A DNA stretch of 26,697 bases from CAZWZG01 sp964638245 (lineage in GTDB: Bacteria > Pseudomonadota > Alphaproteobacteria > Rhodobacterales > Rhodobacteraceae), in the NCBI GenBank assembly GCA_964638245.1, contig CAZWZG010000025.1, positions 1 to 26,697 on the forward strand. Direction: 5' to 3'. A program made the position numbers and the translations under genes. Below, one piece after another: positions 23,324-26,697 of this stretch. Each line of letters starts with the position of its first letter. Within the stretch, counting starts at the first letter, position 1. Under the pieces are notes generated by a model that searched no databases, was not told the DNA's origin, and saw only the letters and a program-made list of their open reading frames with translations.

Positions 23324-24466
23324 ATGGCCAATAACAACGGCGGTCCCTGGGGCGGAGGCTCTGGCGGCGACCGGAACGGCGGAAACCGAGGCGGCGGCGA
23401 TGACCGGCGTCCCCCAGATGGACCGCAAATCCCCGAGATCGACGAGATCATGAAAAAGGGGCAGGAACAGCTCAAAGTATTGATGGGTGGTCGCGGTGGC
23501 GGCAACAACTCCAACGGCGGCGGCGGCGGTGAAGGCCCCCAGATCACGCGTGGGACCATTTACCTTGGCCTCATCGCACTTGTTGGCCTGTACCTCTACG
23601 CCTCGTTCTACACGGTACGCCCGGAAGAGCAGGGCGTCGAACTGTTCCTTGGTCAGGAATACCGGATCACGGACGAAGGGCCGCACTTTGCATGGTGGCC
23701 GTTCATTACGGCAGAGGTGATCGCAACGACGACCCAGCGGACCGAGCAGATTGGGGTATCTTCGAATTCCCGAACGTCAAGCGACAACGGTCTTATGCTG
23801 ACGACAGACGAAAACATCGTCGACATCGATTTCCAGGTGGTCTGGAACATCAACAATCCGTCGGACTTCCTGTTCAATCTTGCAGATGGCCGGGGAACCG
23901 TGACCGCCGTGGCCGAATCCGCCATGCGCGAGATTATTGCAGGCAGCGAATTGGCGCCCATTCTGAACCGTGACCGTGAATTGATCGCTGACAACGCATT
24001 GTCGCTGATCCAGGGCACGCTCGACAGCTATGAATCAGGCATCAACATCGTCCGTGTGACGATGGATCGGGCCGATCCGCCGCGCGAGGTGATCGACGCT
24101 TTCCGCGACGTTCAGGCCGCCGAACAGGAACGCGACCGGGTCCAGCGAGAAGCGGACGCCTATGCCAACCGCGTCCTCGCCGAGGCGCGTGGTGAAGCAG
24201 CGCAGGTTCTGGAGCAGGCCGAAGGGTATCGCGCGCGGGTCGTCAACGAAGCGCAAGGTGAGGCGAGCCGCTTCTCGGCCGTTTTGACCGAGTACCTCGA
24301 AGCACCCGAAGTAACGCGCCGGCGTCTATACATCGAAACAATCGAACGCATCTTCTCGGATGTGGACAAGATCATCCTCGACGGCAGTGCAAGCGGAGCA
24401 GGTGGGCAGGGGGTCGTTCCCTATCTTCCGCTCAATGAGCTTCGTCGCGGCACGGGAGGGCAATAA
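23324..24466 (+). CDS. hflK: FtsH protease modulator subunit HflK
   Basis: This 380-residue SPFH/prohibitin-family protein forms, with HflC, a membrane complex around the FtsH protease. The first 75 or so residues are cytoplasmic, glycine- and asparagine-rich and low in complexity (GGPWGGGSGGDRNGG). One transmembrane helix follows (IYLGLIALVGLYLYASF, about 84-100), then a periplasmic SPFH domain (SFYTVRPEEQGVELFLGQ) and a coiled-coil with AEQERDRVQREADAYANRV and EARGEAAQVLEQAEGYRA. AGGACGG precedes the ATG. The hflC gene begins four bases after its last base, a standard order. Confidence 0.97.
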   Translation: MANNNGGPWGGGSGGDRNGGNRGGGDDRRPPDGPQIPEIDEIMKKGQEQLKVLMGGRGGGNNSNGGGGGEGPQITRGTIYLGLIALVGLYLYASFYTVRPEEQGVELFLGQEYRITDEGPHFAWWPFITAEVIATTTQRTEQIGVSSNSRTSSDNGLMLTTDENIVDIDFQVVWNINNPSDFLFNLADGRGTVTAVAESAMREIIAGSELAPILNRDRELIADNALSLIQGTLDSYESGINIVRVTMDRADPPREVIDAFRDVQAAEQERDRVQREADAYANRVLAEARGEAAQVLEQAEGYRARVVNEAQGEASRFSAVLTEYLEAPEVTRRRLYIETIERIFSDVDKIILDGSASGAGGQGVVPYLPLNELRRGTGGQ

Positions 24467-24469
24467 ACC

Positions 24470-25345
24470 ATGAACCGCACAGGTATTTTTCTTGGCGGCG
24501 CATTCGTCGTCCTGATCGGAATTCTCTCGTCGATCTATATCGTTGACGAACGGGAAAAGGCGTTGGTTCTGCAATTTGGCCAGATCGTGAACGTCAAAGA
24601 AGATCCCGGCTTGGCCTTCAAGGTTCCGATCATCCAGAATGTCGTGCGCTACGACGACCGGATCCTTTCGTTGGACACGCCGGCGACCGAGATCACGCCG
24701 TCAGACGATCGACGCCTCGTCGTTGACGCTTTCGCACGGTATCGGATCGAAGATGTTGTCGAGTTCCGCCGCGCCGTTGGTAACGGCGGCATCCGGCAGG
24801 CGGAAAGCAACCTGCAACAGATCCTGAACTCGACAATTCGTCAGGTTCTGGGTTCTGAAGGGGTGACCTCGAACACGATCCTCTCGACTGAACGTGTAGT
24901 CTTGATGAACCGAATTCGGGACTCCGCTGATCGTCAGGCGGATGCGCTGGGGCTTACTGTCGTGGACGTTCGCCTGAAACAGACGAACCTGCCGCAAGCC
25001 AACGAAGAAGCGACATTCGCTCGGATGCGCGCCGAACGTGAACGCGAGGCAACCGACGAGCGGGCACGTGGTCAGGAGGCGCGCCAGCGGATCGAGGCCC
25101 AGGCCGACCGTACCGTGGTCGAGCTTGTATCCGAAGCAGGCCGTGAAGCCGAAATCATCCGCGGTGAAGCAGATGCCGAGCGGAACCGGATTTTTGCCGA
25201 AGCCTTCGGCCGCGATCCCGAATTCTTTGAATTCTATCGCTCGCTCACAGCATATGAACGGTCTTTGCAGGGATCGAATTCGACCATGGTCATCACACCG
25301 GACAGCGAATTCTTTGAGTTCCTGGATAACGACGGTCTCGACTGA
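24470..25345 (+). CDS. hflC: FtsH protease modulator subunit HflC
   Basis: This 291-residue partner of HflK has an N-terminal membrane anchor (GIFLGGAFVVLIGILSSIYI) followed by the SPFH domain beginning VDEREKALVLQFGQIVNV. The segment RLKQTNLPQANEEATFARMR and the helical EARQRIEAQADRTVVELVSE region are family hallmarks. FYRSLTAYERSLQGSN near the C-terminus is typical of HflC. GGAGGG at the end of hflK serves as ribosome site. The stop overlaps the ATG of the DUF2065 gene by one base, so the three genes form one unit. Confidence 0.97.
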   Translation: MNRTGIFLGGAFVVLIGILSSIYIVDEREKALVLQFGQIVNVKEDPGLAFKVPIIQNVVRYDDRILSLDTPATEITPSDDRRLVVDAFARYRIEDVVEFRRAVGNGGIRQAESNLQQILNSTIRQVLGSEGVTSNTILSTERVVLMNRIRDSADRQADALGLTVVDVRLKQTNLPQANEEATFARMRAEREREATDERARGQEARQRIEAQADRTVVELVSEAGREAEIIRGEADAERNRIFAEAFGRDPEFFEFYRSLTAYERSLQGSNSTMVITPDSEFFEFLDNDGLD

Positions 25346-25533
25346 TGTGGCTGATCCTGGGCCTCGGCCTGGTACTTGTGATCGAGGGGCTGGTGGTTGC
25401 ACTGGCCCCTTCGCGTTTGGAGGATGTCGTTGAAATGCTTCGACGAATACCGATTGAAACGCGACGACTGATTGGCTTGTCCATGGTTGCTTGCGGCGTT
25501 TTCATGGTCTGGATGGTGCAGGGTGCGTTTTGA
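25345..25533 (+). CDS. DUF2065 small membrane protein
   Basis: This 62-residue protein has two hydrophobic helices (about residues 2-20 and 43-60) joined by a basic-acidic loop. The start WLILGLGLVLVIEGLVVALA and the RLIGLSMVACGVFMVW segment match the DUF2065 (YjeT-like) family, which commonly follows hflC in proteobacteria. The function is unknown. Its ATG overlaps the hflC stop (TGATG), which supports co-translation with the HflKC complex. Confidence 0.88.
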   Translation: MWLILGLGLVLVIEGLVVALAPSRLEDVVEMLRRIPIETRRLIGLSMVACGVFMVWMVQGAF

Positions 25534-25564
25534 GATCACTTGCAAATAACGCCTGAGTGAAAAT

Positions 25565-25642
25565 GCGTTAACGCAGTTTGCGTTGCCAAAAAGCAATCCT
25601 ATCTACAAGCTGATGACACACCCCCCGTTTCCCTCACGGGGG
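25565..25642 (+). promoter_or_regulatory. Leader of the protease gene: palindrome, candidate promoter and stem-loop
   Basis: The 139-base gap before the protease gene contains a perfect 12-bp palindrome TGCGTTAACGCA (25565-25576). A promoter-like pair follows, TTGCGT (25579-25584) and TATCTA (25601-25606), 16 bases apart. A perfect 7-bp stem CCCCCGT/ACGGGGG (25622-25628 with 25636-25642) comes next, with no T-run after it. The stem-loop would lie in the mRNA leader. These are pattern matches; no regulator can be named. Confidence 0.4.
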
Positions 25643-25672
25643 TCGAGCAAAGCAGAAAACAGGAGATTCGGC

Positions 25673-26697
25673 GTGCAACCGAAGGCATTATCCCTCATCG
25701 ACAGTCTGCCGCAGGCGCGCATTCGCGCGTTTTGGGCACTGGTTCTGGGGATGACATTTGTCATCGCCCAGACCGCAATGGCCGCCGCTCAGGCACGGCC
25801 CGCAACATTCGCTGATCTGGCTGAACAGGTCAGTCCGTCGGTCGTGAACATTACGACCTCTACCACGGTCGCGGCCCGCTCGGGTCCCGCGCCCACGGTT
25901 CCCGAAGGCTCGCCTTTCGAGGACTTATTCCGCGATTTTCTCGATCGCAACGAAGGGCAGCAGCGTCCTCGCCGTAGCCAGGCTCTGGGTTCGGGCTTTG
26001 TGATTTCGGAGGATGGCTTCATCGTCACGAACAACCACGTGATTGCAGAAGCCGATGAAATCCTGATCGAATTCTTCTCGGGTGAAGAGCTTCCCGCAGA
26101 AGTCGTTGGAACCGACCCCAATACCGACTTGGCCCTCTTGAAGGTCGAGAGCGATGAACCCCTCCCCTTCGTCCCATGGGGCGATAGCGAAGTCAGCCGC
26201 GTTGGTGACTGGGTCATGGCCATGGGCAATCCGCTGGGCCAAGGGTTCTCGATCTCTGCCGGTATCATCTCGGCCCGTGGTCGTGCATTGTCCGGCAGCT
26301 ATGATGACTTCATCCAGACGGATGCCGCAATCAACCGGGGCAACTCTGGTGGACCGCTCTTCAACATGGACGGTCAGGTCATCGGCGTGAACACGGCGAT
26401 CCTGTCCCCCAACGGCGGTTCGATCGGCATCGGTTTTGCCATGTCGTCGAACGTGGCCACGAATGTTATCGAGCAGCTCCGCGAGTTCGGCGAAACCCGT
26501 CGCGGTTGGCTGGGTGTGCGCATTCAGGACGTGACAGAGGATCTGGCCGAGGGGCTTGGCCTTGAAACCGCCTCGGGCGCGCTTGTGACTGACGTACCAG
26601 ATGGCCCCGCCTTGGATGCAGGCATGGAGTCAGGCGACGTGATCCTCAGCTTTGACGGCGTCGAGGTGTCGGACACCCGTGAACTGGTCCAGCAGGT
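25673..26697 (+). CDS. DegP/Do-family periplasmic serine endoprotease (3' partial)
   Basis: This is an HtrA-type protease for misfolded envelope proteins; 341 codons are visible and the frame runs off the right edge. The start is GTG 25673 with AGGAG eight bases upstream. An N-terminal signal peptide (hydrophobic core FWALVLGMTFVIAQTAMA, likely cut near residue 38) directs export. The catalytic triad is His122 in TNNHVI, Asp152 in NTDLALLK and Ser225 in GNSGGPLF. The first PDZ domain begins near residue 280 (RRGWLGVRIQDV, then SGDVILSFDGVEV). It lies downstream of hflK-hflC, which also serve membrane protein quality control, but probably has its own promoter. Confidence 0.95.
   Translation, partial: MQPKALSLIDSLPQARIRAFWALVLGMTFVIAQTAMAAAQARPATFADLAEQVSPSVVNITTSTTVAARSGPAPTVPEGSPFEDLFRDFLDRNEGQQRPRRSQALGSGFVISEDGFIVTNNHVIAEADEILIEFFSGEELPAEVVGTDPNTDLALLKVESDEPLPFVPWGDSEVSRVGDWVMAMGNPLGQGFSISAGIISARGRALSGSYDDFIQTDAAINRGNSGGPLFNMDGQVIGVNTAILSPNGGSIGIGFAMSSNVATNVIEQLREFGETRRGWLGVRIQDVTEDLAEGLGLETASGALVTDVPDGPALDAGMESGDVILSFDGVEVSDTRELVQQ

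Overview
The window looks like a chromosomal segment of a marine-type alphaproteobacterium, most likely a Rhodobacterales/Roseobacter-group member. The reasons are the moderately high GC coding style, the DUF2842 protein behind purA, the hflK-hflC-DUF2065-degP order, the glpX-recJ pair, the tRNA-Glu form and a conserved-looking acidic protein of a kind I associate with Rhodobacterales. No species can be named from sequence alone. No phage, transposon, CRISPR or plasmid signature was seen.

Region 1 (2-8754, + strand) is one tightly packed carbohydrate uptake and catabolism operon: two MalFG-type permeases (the first cut by the window edge), a 64-residue membrane protein, two MalK-type ATPases, a single-chain DhaK-DhaL kinase, a LacI-type regulator, a xylose-isomerase-like TIM-barrel protein and a Gfo/Idh/MocA oxidoreductase. 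The solute-binding protein is not visible and probably lies upstream. The substrate cannot be read from the sequence. A DAK-family kinase combined with an isomerase and a dehydrogenase suggests a polyol or short/branched sugar that ends as a phosphorylated short ketose. Two intergenic gaps in this operon hold unusual structure: a ladder of GGGCA/TGCCC dyads, and an 11-bp tandem array.

Region 2 (8755-13331) is housekeeping: tRNA-Glu(TTC), recJ and glpX on the - strand, then divergent purA and a DUF2842 gene. Both recJ and the LacI gene appear to start at CTG.

Region 3 (13328-17185, - strand) has an M20 metallopeptidase gene interrupted by exactly 100 Ns. The gap is flanked by identical 55-bp ends, so it is an assembly-join artefact and not a broken gene. 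Next comes a 728-residue, extremely acidic protein of unknown function with its own intrinsic terminator.

Region 4 (17309-21043) has thiamine diphosphokinase, convergent L-serine ammonia-lyase and a divergent TPR-sulfotransferase. Region 5 (21080-26697, + strand) has a terminator abutting rpiA, then rpiA-gor (glutathione reductase), hflK-hflC-DUF2065 (FtsH-protease modulators) and a DegP/Do-type periplasmic protease cut by the right edge. Together these serve pentose phosphate metabolism, redox balance and envelope quality control. No gene-free stretch exceeds 300 bases.
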